A stretch of 8,259 bases of DNA from Candidatus Zhuqueibacterota bacterium. GTDB lineage: Bacteria; Zhuqueibacterota; Zhuqueibacteria; Residuimicrobiales; Residuimicrobiaceae. Numbering within the stretch: position 1 is the stretch's first letter; each line of letters starts with the position of its first letter. The DNA is taken from contig JAFGSU010000030.1 of the NCBI GenBank assembly GCA_016934435.1, positions 1 through 8,259 of the forward strand. Direction: 5' to 3'. The notes under the pieces are model-generated. The model searched no databases and was not told where the DNA came from. It saw only the letters and a program-made list of their open reading frames with translations. This document shows, piece by piece, positions 1-6,492 of this stretch. The translations under genes and the position numbers were made by a program.

Positions 1-469
1 AATAGAGAATCCAATCGGGATGGGTTACGCTCACATGCTGACTGGAGGCAGTGTAGGCGCCAACGGTCTTGACCGCCCGATAGGGATTGAACCAGGCGTG
101 CAGTTCCATGCCGCGTTTGTGCGCCTCTTCGATGGCAAACGCGAGCGGATCGTAAAAAGGCGATGGCGCAAAACCCTGCAAACCGGTCAGCCAGTAAGAC
201 CATGGCTCATACGCCGAAGCATACAGGGCATCGCATTCGGTTCTCACCTGAAAGAGGATGGCATTGATGCCGGCTTCCTTCATCGAATCCAGCAGGTTGA
301 TCAGCTGTTGTTTCTGGTTCTGGGTACTCGCACTGCGCGACGACGGCCAGTCCAGATTGGCAACCGTTGCCACCCAGACAGCCCTGAATTCTCGCTTGGG
401 TGGTTCACTCGCGGCAAAAGCATGGATCGTTGTTAAAATGATGGCAACCAGTAGCAACTTTTTTACCAT
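1..469 (-). CDS. GHL10/DUF187 family glycosyl-hydrolase-like protein, N-terminal part (runs off left edge)
   Basis: The first 156 residues of a secreted glycoside-hydrolase-like protein; the rest lies beyond the left edge. Residues 1-20 form a signal peptide: MVKK, then a hydrophobic stretch, then AFA-A before SEPP. The GHL10 (PF02638) N-terminal signatures follow in order: REFRAVWVATVANLDWP (26-42), GINAILFQVR (67-76), ALYASAYEPWSYWLTG (81-96), DPLAFAIEEAHKRGMELHAWFNPYR (from 107 to 131) and HPDWILY (150-156). These are the early strands and helices of a TIM-barrel-like fold, and FQVR and HAWFNPYR match the family well. The start is fixed by a GGAGT ribosome binding site 4 nt upstream and by the signal peptide. 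A hairpin-containing gap of 242 nt separates it from the preceding gene, so it may have its own promoter. It is a tandem paralogue of the next GHL10 gene (3810-712) and closer to the family consensus. Family assignment is strong. The substrate is unknown, and whether it carries a C-terminal sorting domain cannot be seen. Confidence 0.9.
   Translation of the reverse strand, partial: MVKKLLLVAIILTTIHAFAASEPPKREFRAVWVATVANLDWPSSRSASTQNQKQQLINLLDSMKEAGINAILFQVRTECDALYASAYEPWSYWLTGLQGFAPSPFYDPLAFAIEEAHKRGMELHAWFNPYRAVKTVGAYTASSQHVSVTHPDWILY
87..115 (-). repeat. 29-nt exact direct repeat, copy 1 (inside left GHL10 gene)
   Basis: These 29 bases are identical to 3470-3498 and encode the GMELHAWFN motif shared by the two GHL10 paralogues. 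The match is coding homology, not a mobile repeat. Confidence 0.85.
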
Positions 470-473
470 GCAC

Positions 474-478
474 ACTCC
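474..478 (-). promoter_or_regulatory. Ribosome binding site of left-edge GHL10 gene
   Basis: On the minus strand GGAGT sits 4 nt before the ATG at 469. It supports this start codon, which also yields a clean signal peptide. Confidence 0.75.
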
Positions 479-586
479 ATTCTGTGTTTGTGTGTAACTG
501 TTCCGTTCCAGTCTGTAGCCATTTTAAGCCCGTTTTTAGCCTTTTCTGCGGCTCCATGGCTAGGTGTGCAAATCCGATGCCATGCC

Positions 587-614
587 TTGATACTGTACGA
601 AAGCTAACTATCAA
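587..614 (-). promoter_or_regulatory. Candidate promoter or symmetric operator-like site
   Basis: Read on the minus strand, TTGATA (614-609) and TATCAA (592-587) are 16 nt apart. They match the sigma-70 -35 consensus at 5/6 and the -10 consensus at 4/6. The spacing is slightly short, and the leader to the ATG at 469 would be about 110 nt. The two hexamers are exact reverse complements, so the site reads the same on both strands and could equally be a dyad operator or chance. Promoter consensus in this phylum is not well known to me, so confidence is low. Confidence 0.22.
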
Positions 615-658
615 TCCCGGGTTTTCTGCATGTATTTTGTTATATACAGACAACCGGC

Positions 659-681
659 GTTACCGCAAAAAACGCGGTAAC
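659..681 (-). terminator. Perfect 8-bp stem hairpin downstream of the GHL10 gene, possible terminator
   Basis: GTTACCGC (659-666) and GCGGTAAC (674-681) are perfect inverted repeats around a 7-nt loop. On the transcribed minus strand the loop is GTTTTTT. The hairpin begins 30 nt after the TAG stop at 714-712. CCGG on both outer flanks could add a short stem extension across a small internal loop. The U-run lies in the loop rather than after the stem, so this is not a textbook Rho-independent terminator. It could instead stabilise the mRNA 3' end or block exonucleases. Confidence 0.4.
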
Positions 682-711
682 ATCCGGCGTCTTGATTTTC
701 ACCCACGCTCT

Positions 712-3700
712 CTACTTGATCACCATCAGCCGCTTGATCCTGTCCTGATCGGCATAGTGCAATCGGTAAAAATAAACGCCCGAACTAAGACGGCTCGCAT
801 CCAGATCCACTCGATGATGGCCGGCTGTTTTAGGTTCATCCAAAAGCACCATCACCTCTCTGCCGAGCAGATCGTACAGGGTGAGCTTTACAGGGCCGGG
901 CGCCGGCAGATCGAACGCAATGGTTGTCCTGGGATTGAATGGATTGGGGTAGTTCTGATATAAAACAAAATGTTGCGGCCTTATCGTTTCCTCCTCTTCG
1001 ACTTTGACCGGATAGGGCGATTTTTTCACCACCTGAATATCATCAAAAAACAGCGTGCCGGTTGTGGCGGCTCCGGGCGTATGAGTCAATTGAATACTGT
1101 CGAAATTGAGCGAACTGCTGTTGAACACGCCGTCCCCCAGACCAGCCCAGGAACCGGCCGCAGCCGGATCACTCAGCTTCCACTCCAGTAACCGCCAGCC
1201 GAGCCAATCAATTACCCACCATTGGGACACTTCGTGCTGACTGCCATCATCCAGACAAAATCGAATCTGGTTATTGCTGCCGTCGCCGAAAACATAGCAC
1301 TGCAGCGTGTAGGTGGAATCAAACCTCACTTTTGGATAGGAGGCGGCAAAATCAAAATACTCCCGCAATAAAAAACTGCTCGCACTTTCGTCCCACTCAT
1401 ATTGCAGCGCCGCAGAAGTGCGCTGCTGCGGAATGACGTTTGGCATCCAATTGTCGCGCGACTTTGTAAACGTGGTGTTCGGTCCGATGGTGCCGGTGGT
1501 CGAGCCGCTGTATTCAGGGTCCTTCCAGTAGGTGGTTCCATAGAATCGCTCTATATATTCAACCTGCGCATTGCGGGTCGAAGCGGTGGCAAATGGCAGC
1601 GTGAACGGTTCTGCAATGATGTTCCCAGACGTATCCTTCACCGTGCCGCCCAGCCAGAGCTGATAGTCACTGTTAATGTCAAGCGGTTGTTTGGGCTGGA
1701 TGCTCAGCACCGATTGAACGCCCCCATTGTACAGCATATGTACCGCTTCGATGAGCGTGTCTCCCTTCATGAGTTTGTAGGTGCTGTCGGCAACCGTAGC
1801 CGGATCAATGAGCTCATCGAAAACCAACCCGATAATATCTTCCACCATAAATGGAGGCGCCACCGATTCCTGCGGATGACTGGCGACGATTTTAGGTCCG
1901 AATATATCTTTTTCCTGAGTATAAAAACTAAAGGTAAAATCATCTCCTGCCATGCCGTCGCCGTTGCCGTCCAATGCCGTGCCATTGATGTCCTTAGCTG
2001 TAGCAGACATGGTCACCGTATAGGCGGTCGCATAATTCAATGGTTGCATCAATTCAATCTCCACGGCTTTATTGTCGTCCGACCATTTGTATGTTTTTAC
2101 CGTTATATCCGGAGTGGCGGAAAATGCCTCAGTTACAGAAGCGATATCCATACTCTTGGAAAATTGTATGGCGCCTTTGACGTTAACCGCTACCGTATCG
2201 CCTTCCGCCGGATACGTGGATATGATAGTCGGCGCTACGGAGATGATGACATCGGACGAATCCACATTTGACACCGCCGATTCGTTCCAGTAGCGGTCGA
2301 AACAGGTGGCAAAATAGTAATATTTCCCCATGTGATTTTGCAGTCCGTCAAACGTTTCCAGGTACGTGTAGGCGTCATTGCCGAAATGGATATCAATGAT
2401 CTCATCCGCATCCGGCTCCGCGGTGGCGTTTTGGGAACGATAAATGGCAAACCGGCCGCTGGTAGTAAAACCAACATCTGGCGCCACCACTATTTGATAG
2501 TGAAAAGAATCGATTTTTGTCACTTCAAGGGTCGGCGCCAGCGGGGTATCGTCGAGTAAAAACTTGGCGGCGCGTATTTTCGATTTCCGGGGATAGAGTT
2601 CCGCCTGGGCCAGATCAAAATAGCGATACGTATCCCAGTCGCCATAGCTGAAAAATTGATGGCCATCAACCCAGGATACATCGCGGCCGGCCTGCACCAT
2701 GGGCTTGGGGTCCATCCATCTGGGATTGGAGCCTAAATCGGTGGCGCTCGGTCCGCAGCTGTACAGCCTGCCGGCATCGATACCCGGCTGAATGTATTTG
2801 CCCCAGCAGGTGGAAGAGGTGTTATCGCCAGAAACCCCGATCAGCATGTCACGAAAACCGTAATAACTGAACCAGTGATAGTGCATTGGCGTCAGTTGAT
2901 CCACGTACCCGGCATTGAACCACAGGGCTGCATCCTGGTACACCGTGCCGTATCCCTGCCAGCCGCCCCAGTTATAATTGCCCAGGGCCGCGGCCGACAA
3001 CCGCACCCACGGCTTGCACGCCTGGATGGAGTCGTGCAGGGTTTTGACGAATTCGGTGACCGACCATCGCCACCATTCTTCCCAGGAAGCGAATCCCGTC
3101 GGAACGCCGGCGCTGTAGGGGTGCTCGACGTCGTACAAATAGCGCGAGGCCTGGTTTGCCTGCAGATCCTGCAGCTGTTCGGGCGTGATCATGCCGTCCA
3201 ATAGTCTCGGCGCGGCTTCACTTTCCGATTCTTTTGCCAGCGCGGCGCCGGAGTATTCATTCCAGCGCACATAGTCCAGATGCAGGCCGTCGATATCGTA
3301 GTTGCGCACGATTTCCATGGCCACCTGAATAGTATAGGCGCGCACCGCCTCCAGCCCCGGAGATACACAGATGTAGGACTGCATGGCATCACCGCTGCTA
3401 TTGCGGCAAATCCACTCGGGATGTTCGTCCGCCGGAGTGCCACCCGCTATGCTGGATGTTTGAAATACGTTGAACCAGGCGTGCAGTTCCATGCCGCGGT
3501 TGTGCGCTTCTTGGACGGCATAGGCCAGATGATCATAACCCGGGTCTTTGGATCCGGCATAGGAACCCCAGGGCTCAAAGGAGGAACGATAATAGGCGGT
3601 GCCGCCCTGGCGCGCCTGCCACAGCAGGGCGTTCATATTCGCGCCCTGATGCTGATCCATGATTTTGCGCACGTGCGCCTGATTGGCCGCGACGCTCGCG

Positions 3701-3810
3701 GATCCGCTGATGTGATCCCAGGTGATTACCCAGGTGGCTCTGAATTCCTCATTGTTACCGGCAAAGACAAATCCGGCGATTAAAAGTATAATACTAACAT
3801 ATTTCTTCAT
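712..3810 (-). CDS. Secreted multidomain GHL10/DUF187 glycosyl-hydrolase-like protein with T9SS sorting domain
   Basis: A 1032-residue exported enzyme candidate, presumed to cut a glycan outside the cell. Residues 1-17 are a signal peptide ending VFA. The GHL10 catalytic-type domain spans about 22-420: EEFRATWVITW (21-31), ALLWQARQGG (61-70), EAHNRGMELHAWFN (101-114), DIDGLHLDYVRW (172-183) and DQLTPMHYHW (304-313). Acidic D174 and D179 in the DGLHLDY motif are plausible active-site residues, by inference. A FN3-like domain (about 421-516), two Ig-like Big_5-type modules (about 525-632 and 636-743) and a jelly-roll-like, possibly carbohydrate-binding region (about 744-930) follow. The end is a T9SS type A sorting domain (about 945-1032) with YQNYPNPFNP, LYDLLGREV and SSGVYFYRL. 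I chose the ATG at 3810 because AGGTGAGG precedes it and it opens the signal peptide; the frame stays open 123 codons further upstream, but that stretch is non-coding in character. Compared with its neighbour it has NVFQ where the family has NPYR. Family and secretion route are well supported; the substrate is not known. Confidence 0.92.
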   Translation of the reverse strand: MKKYVSIILLIAGFVFAGNNEEFRATWVITWDHISGSASVAANQAHVRKIMDQHQGANMNALLWQARQGGTAYYRSSFEPWGSYAGSKDPGYDHLAYAVQEAHNRGMELHAWFNVFQTSSIAGGTPADEHPEWICRNSSGDAMQSYICVSPGLEAVRAYTIQVAMEIVRNYDIDGLHLDYVRWNEYSGAALAKESESEAAPRLLDGMITPEQLQDLQANQASRYLYDVEHPYSAGVPTGFASWEEWWRWSVTEFVKTLHDSIQACKPWVRLSAAALGNYNWGGWQGYGTVYQDAALWFNAGYVDQLTPMHYHWFSYYGFRDMLIGVSGDNTSSTCWGKYIQPGIDAGRLYSCGPSATDLGSNPRWMDPKPMVQAGRDVSWVDGHQFFSYGDWDTYRYFDLAQAELYPRKSKIRAAKFLLDDTPLAPTLEVTKIDSFHYQIVVAPDVGFTTSGRFAIYRSQNATAEPDADEIIDIHFGNDAYTYLETFDGLQNHMGKYYYFATCFDRYWNESAVSNVDSSDVIISVAPTIISTYPAEGDTVAVNVKGAIQFSKSMDIASVTEAFSATPDITVKTYKWSDDNKAVEIELMQPLNYATAYTVTMSATAKDINGTALDGNGDGMAGDDFTFSFYTQEKDIFGPKIVASHPQESVAPPFMVEDIIGLVFDELIDPATVADSTYKLMKGDTLIEAVHMLYNGGVQSVLSIQPKQPLDINSDYQLWLGGTVKDTSGNIIAEPFTLPFATASTRNAQVEYIERFYGTTYWKDPEYSGSTTGTIGPNTTFTKSRDNWMPNVIPQQRTSAALQYEWDESASSFLLREYFDFAASYPKVRFDSTYTLQCYVFGDGSNNQIRFCLDDGSQHEVSQWWVIDWLGWRLLEWKLSDPAAAGSWAGLGDGVFNSSSLNFDSIQLTHTPGAATTGTLFFDDIQVVKKSPYPVKVEEEETIRPQHFVLYQNYPNPFNPRTTIAFDLPAPGPVKLTLYDLLGREVMVLLDEPKTAGHHRVDLDASRLSSGVYFYRLHYADQDRIKRLMVIK
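3470..3498 (-). repeat. 29-nt exact direct repeat, copy 2 (inside multidomain GHL10 gene)
   Basis: The second copy of the 29-nt identity with 87-115. It encodes GMELHAWFN at residues 106-114. The surrounding sequence diverges quickly, so it marks the most conserved core of the paralogous pair. Confidence 0.85.
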
Positions 3811-3812
3811 GT

Positions 3813-3820
3813 CCTCACCT
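3813..3820 (-). promoter_or_regulatory. Ribosome binding site deciding the start of the multidomain GHL10 gene
   Basis: AGGTGAGG on the minus strand lies 2 nt before the ATG at 3810. The purine-rich AGGTG core is 5 nt from the start codon. It selects this internal ATG over the in-frame ATG far upstream at 4179. Confidence 0.6.
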
Positions 3821-4054
3821 ATCATAATGTGATGCATTTGCCATCCATGGCTATTAGTGTTTATTAATACTATCTTGCCAGGTAAAATGCTTGAAAAATA
3901 ACTCTCTAACTGCGCACATCTGCGTTCTCTGTAAAACACCTCTTTTCTGGATGTTAAATAATGCAGGTCGAAATTGCAGCAGGAGCTGGCATTGCGGATA
4001 AAAGAATGCGGTTTCCCGAGGCTGTCCAAAAAGTAACAAATATGATGTTTCGTG

Positions 4055-4080
4055 GTGGTCACCTCCCAGGTGGGCTCCAC
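4055..4080. repeat. Stem-loop inside the intergenic element
   Basis: CACCT (4060-4064) and AGGTG (4068-4072) flank a CCC loop. Outer GTGG (4055-4058) and CCAC (4077-4080) can extend the stem across an asymmetric internal loop. Function is unknown; it may be part of a compound repeat with the palindrome at 4119. Confidence 0.35.
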
Positions 4081-4118
4081 ATATGTGTTAAAAAAATATG
4101 ATATTACCCTCACCCTGT

Positions 4119-4142
4119 CCCTCTCCCGCAAGCGGGCGAGGG
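4119..4142. repeat. GC-rich REP-like palindrome
   Basis: CCCTCTCCCGC (4119-4129) and GCGGGCGAGGG (4132-4142) pair over 11 positions with a single T/C mismatch and an AA centre. The flanking CCCTCACCCTGT (4107-4118) adds the C-rich lead that often accompanies this widespread intergenic palindrome type, as I recall it from many bacterial genomes. No T-run follows directly on either strand, so an intrinsic terminator is less likely than a dispersed repeat or an mRNA-end stabiliser between 4320 and 3810. Confidence 0.55.
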
Positions 4143-4319
4143 AACTGGATTTTTGAGATTTTTTGGACTTTTGGGACACCCTCCATTATATTTGATTTCA
4201 TAAAGAGTGAAACTTCATATCAAATTCGATTCCGAAAGATTAACCGCATAGAGAATCAAAAAATTACTTTTCTAGGCCCCCTTGCGAAACCTCATCAAAG
4301 TATCAGTTCCACACCAAAG

Positions 4320-6467
4320 TTATCGAATAATGACGAACTTGCGATACGCCGAATCACCTTTCTTATACAACACCCGCTCGGTTTCCTCGTCCACCTGGTC
4401 CTGCGTCACTTCAAAATGGGCGATATAGATGCCGCTCACTACCACCTGCCTCGACGAAGTGACGCTGTTCCAGGCCTCATCGCCGCTGCCGTTTTCGTGC
4501 TCGATGGTCTGCACCAGATCGCCGCGCTCGGAATAGATACGGATGATGCAGTGACCGGGTATATTGAGAAACATAATCTTGTCCGGCTCGCCGATATACT
4601 GCAAATCCCTTGCCTTGATGTTATAGGGATTGGGCACCACGCGGATGGAATCCAGACTGCTGCCGGCGGCCCGGCGCAAATAAGCCGGTTCCGTCGTCTG
4701 GGTGTAAAACCGGCTGCTCATCAGCTGGCCGGTGGGATTGCTTTCGCCGCTTGTATTGTTACTGCCGTCGTTATAGGCTACGACATAGTAATAGTAGGAC
4801 TGGCCTCTTGTCGCATCGGTATCATCAAAAGAGTAGATACCGGGACCACCGTCATATATTTCCTCATAAGTGGTATCGGTCTTGCCCACAGCGCGAAAGA
4901 CTTTATAACCGGCAAAGCCCGCTTCATTTTCCGATAAACTGGGAATCCAGCTGATATTAATGCGATCGCCGCCGGAATTGACATACACGCTGGGCGGCGG
5001 TAGAGGCGGTTGCGGAATCTGATAGCCGGCATCGAAAGCACGTTTGGCGCGGCCAAACATCATTATGATGGAATCCTTGCCGGTGTAAACCCAGGTATTT
5101 TTGTAAACATTCTTATCCGTGGTCGTGCTGCCGTCCGGAAGGGTAAAAGGACCTTTGTCGGCAGGGTCCAGATGAGCTTTTAACCAGCGTTTGCCGATTT
5201 CTTCGCAGGTTACATGATCGAGACCGTTGACCGCCTCCGCTTCGACGATGGTGATGCTCTCGCCGATTTCCAAATCCCAGGGACCGTAGCATATCCAGAC
5301 GTTGGTGCCGCCGCCGTCCTGGTGCACCGTGGATGGATCCGGTTTGGTGGCCATGTATTTTTCATCGAACCGTTCATTGCCGCCCAAGCCCCGGTAAGGA
5401 GAGCCGCTGATAAATTGATAAGCGAGGGTCATGTTGGGGATGCTGGACTGACTCTGGTCAGTGATGCCGGGATAAGTATCGCCGGCATGCCAGCCCAGTA
5501 CAAGCGGCTGTTCCACATCGTCGCTTTTATCCGTTGCGCTCTTGTCGACGTGCAACACCGCCACACCGGCGTGCTGCGGCGCGCGTAACCTGCCTGTACC
5601 TTGCACCCAGGGCCCGCCGACATTGTCAAATGCATTTTCGTTTTTCTGGCCCGCCCATTCAAAACCACAGCGAATCCAGTCGACAATGGGATCGGCTTCG
5701 GTGATTCTTTCACCGGCATGCTGGGCGTACGTCTCCCCTCGTTTGGTGACCCAGCTGAATTTACCCCAGGACTGCTCGCCGCCGATGGCGTAGGATCCCT
5801 CCCGGCAGACGCTATAGCGAATGCCGAATCCGATGCGCACGCCCTTTAACGGCTGGTCCAGTTCTATATCATCGTCATAATTGGTATTACCAGTGTTGGT
5901 ATAGGTGTATTCGCGAATCATATAGCTGCTGTGGTATTGCTGGCTAAAGGCCATGATGCGTCGTGTGATGGTCAGTCCCATAGATGTATTTACCACGTTC
6001 TCGACGATGCGATCAGGAATGATGGTCTCATCGATCTTATCCACATCTTCGGCATAGGGCGCCGTGATATCTGTGCCGTCGACAAATACAGTCGGCGTCT
6101 GAAATTTGGCCGTCTGTTCCAATTTTACCGGATAGAGCGCTGCATCGCAGTTATCGGCATAAAACGAAATAGCATAGGTTTCATAATAGCTGCCGAATGG
6201 ATTGGTAAAATCCTGACATCCGATCCACATTCTTTGAATGACTGAATTGTCCGTCTCTTTGTATTCGGATGGCCATCGGAGGCCTTCGTAATAGGTATTA
6301 TTCCAGGCGCGTTCGGACCCATAAGCGGAAACATGGTTCTGGAGCGAACCGATTCGTATATAGCGTTTGTCCGTGCTCTGAATCTGACCATAACCGTTCA
6401 AGACGCCGGCCAAGATAATGCAAATCGACAAACTGCAGGCGATGAGGATTTTAGAGGACTGTTTCAT
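4320..6467 (-). CDS. Exported FN3-domain protein of unknown function, partner of the TonB-dependent receptor
   Basis: A 715-residue exported protein. Residues 1-27 form a signal peptide (MKQSSK, hydrophobic core, NGYG before Q28). No cysteine stands at the cleavage site, so it is not a lipoprotein. Residues 28 to about 487 match no enzyme I recognise; they begin RYIRIGSLQNHVSAYGSER and carry GLRWPSEY and MWIGCQDFTN, rich in Tyr, Trp, Gly and Asp. I recall similar proteins, without assigned function, near outer-membrane receptors in KSB1- and Marinimicrobia-like genomes. A fibronectin type III domain follows at about 488-582 (ISWIPS, FAGYKVFRA, YYYYVVAYND). The C-terminus, about 608-715, is a PNPY-type module (VVPNPYN, IIRIYSERGDLVQTIEH, SGIYIAHFEV, KFVIIR), related to FlgD-Ig or T9SS-sorting folds. 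The start at 6467 has AGGAG 5 nt upstream. It begins 25 nt after the receptor stop, so co-transcription is likely, and a surface ligand-binding role is an inference from that. Confidence 0.88.
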   Translation of the reverse strand: MKQSSKILIACSLSICIILAGVLNGYGQIQSTDKRYIRIGSLQNHVSAYGSERAWNNTYYEGLRWPSEYKETDNSVIQRMWIGCQDFTNPFGSYYETYAISFYADNCDAALYPVKLEQTAKFQTPTVFVDGTDITAPYAEDVDKIDETIIPDRIVENVVNTSMGLTITRRIMAFSQQYHSSYMIREYTYTNTGNTNYDDDIELDQPLKGVRIGFGIRYSVCREGSYAIGGEQSWGKFSWVTKRGETYAQHAGERITEADPIVDWIRCGFEWAGQKNENAFDNVGGPWVQGTGRLRAPQHAGVAVLHVDKSATDKSDDVEQPLVLGWHAGDTYPGITDQSQSSIPNMTLAYQFISGSPYRGLGGNERFDEKYMATKPDPSTVHQDGGGTNVWICYGPWDLEIGESITIVEAEAVNGLDHVTCEEIGKRWLKAHLDPADKGPFTLPDGSTTTDKNVYKNTWVYTGKDSIIMMFGRAKRAFDAGYQIPQPPLPPPSVYVNSGGDRINISWIPSLSENEAGFAGYKVFRAVGKTDTTYEEIYDGGPGIYSFDDTDATRGQSYYYYVVAYNDGSNNTSGESNPTGQLMSSRFYTQTTEPAYLRRAAGSSLDSIRVVPNPYNIKARDLQYIGEPDKIMFLNIPGHCIIRIYSERGDLVQTIEHENGSGDEAWNSVTSSRQVVVSGIYIAHFEVTQDQVDEETERVLYKKGDSAYRKFVIIR

Positions 6468-6472
6468 TTCTG

Positions 6473-6477
6473 CTCCT
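6473..6477 (-). promoter_or_regulatory. Ribosome binding site of the FN3-domain protein
   Basis: AGGAG on the minus strand, 5 nt before the ATG at 6467. It rules in this start over the in-frame ATG at 6524, which would overlap the receptor gene and bury the signal peptide. Confidence 0.8.
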
Positions 6478-6492
6478 ACCAAGAAAATGGCT

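Larger units (their letters stand above)
470..711 (-). other. Intergenic region between the two GHL10 genes
   Basis: This 242-nt gap has no convincing gene. From right to left it holds a strong GTTACCGC/GCGGTAAC hairpin (681-659), the symmetric TTGATA-16 nt-TATCAA pair (614-587), and the GGAGT ribosome binding site of the downstream gene (478-474). The only minus-strand open frame across it starts upstream in the wrong frame, overlaps the real signal peptide gene and resembles no protein I know. Confidence 0.6.
4018..4183. repeat. Imperfect inverted-repeat-bounded intergenic element (possible MITE or REP-type)
   Basis: A 17-nt end GAGGCTGTCCAAAAAGT (4018-4034) is matched on the opposite strand by GAGGGTGTCCCAAAAGT (4183-4167), identical at 15 of 17 positions. 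Between them lie a hairpin (4055-4080) and a GC-rich palindrome (4119-4142). No target-site duplication is obvious at the outer edges. The geometry suggests a small non-autonomous repeat element or a compound REP element; only other copies in the genome could confirm it. Confidence 0.35.
3811..4319 (-). other. Long intergenic region with REP-like and inverted-repeat structure
   Basis: These 509 nt separate the 715-residue protein gene from the multidomain GHL10 gene. No gene is supported here. The part from 3811 to about 4010 is AT-richer and contains no recognisable protein or RNA. The middle (4018-4183) is an imperfect inverted repeat enclosing two hairpins. The part from 4184 to 4319 shows AT-rich tracts only. 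The length suggests that the GHL10 gene has its own promoter, but I could not pick a convincing one. Confidence 0.6.

Noticed and set aside
405..653. 82-codon minus-strand open frame across the 470-711 gap
   Set aside because: It overlaps the signal-peptide start of the left GHL10 gene in another frame, its sequence resembles no protein I know, and it carries no supporting start signal.
1402..2271. 289-codon plus-strand open frame opposite the multidomain GHL10 gene
   Set aside because: It lies wholly antisense to a well-supported gene and has a composition (many Arg, His, Cys) typical of an antisense shadow frame.
3811..3910. Sigma-70-like promoter in front of the multidomain GHL10 gene (TAGTAT or TATTAAT near 3865)
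   Set aside because: The AT-rich -10-like strings have no -35 partner better than 3/6 at suitable spacing, so the match is not better than chance in AT-rich DNA.
3811..4179. In-frame upstream extension of the multidomain GHL10 gene by 123 codons, starting at the ATG at 4179
   Set aside because: It begins inside the inverted-repeat element and translates the palindrome. It has no good ribosome binding site and would place the signal peptide more than 120 residues into the protein. The ATG at 3810 has AGGTGAGG in front and opens directly with the signal peptide.
4240..4319. Possible terminator after the FN3-domain gene, using the T-run near 4259-4264
   Set aside because: There is a T-run on the minus strand, but I found no GC-rich inverted repeat immediately before it.
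4098..4937. 279-codon plus-strand open frame from the intergenic region into the FN3 gene
   Set aside because: Most of it is antisense to the FN3-domain coding sequence, and its upstream part translates the repeat element. There is no domain signature.
6387..6467. Lipoprotein signal on the FN3-domain protein, because of two cysteines in the leader
   Set aside because: The cysteines (residues 11 and 16) are inside the hydrophobic core. The cleavage region NGYG-Q has no lipobox cysteine.
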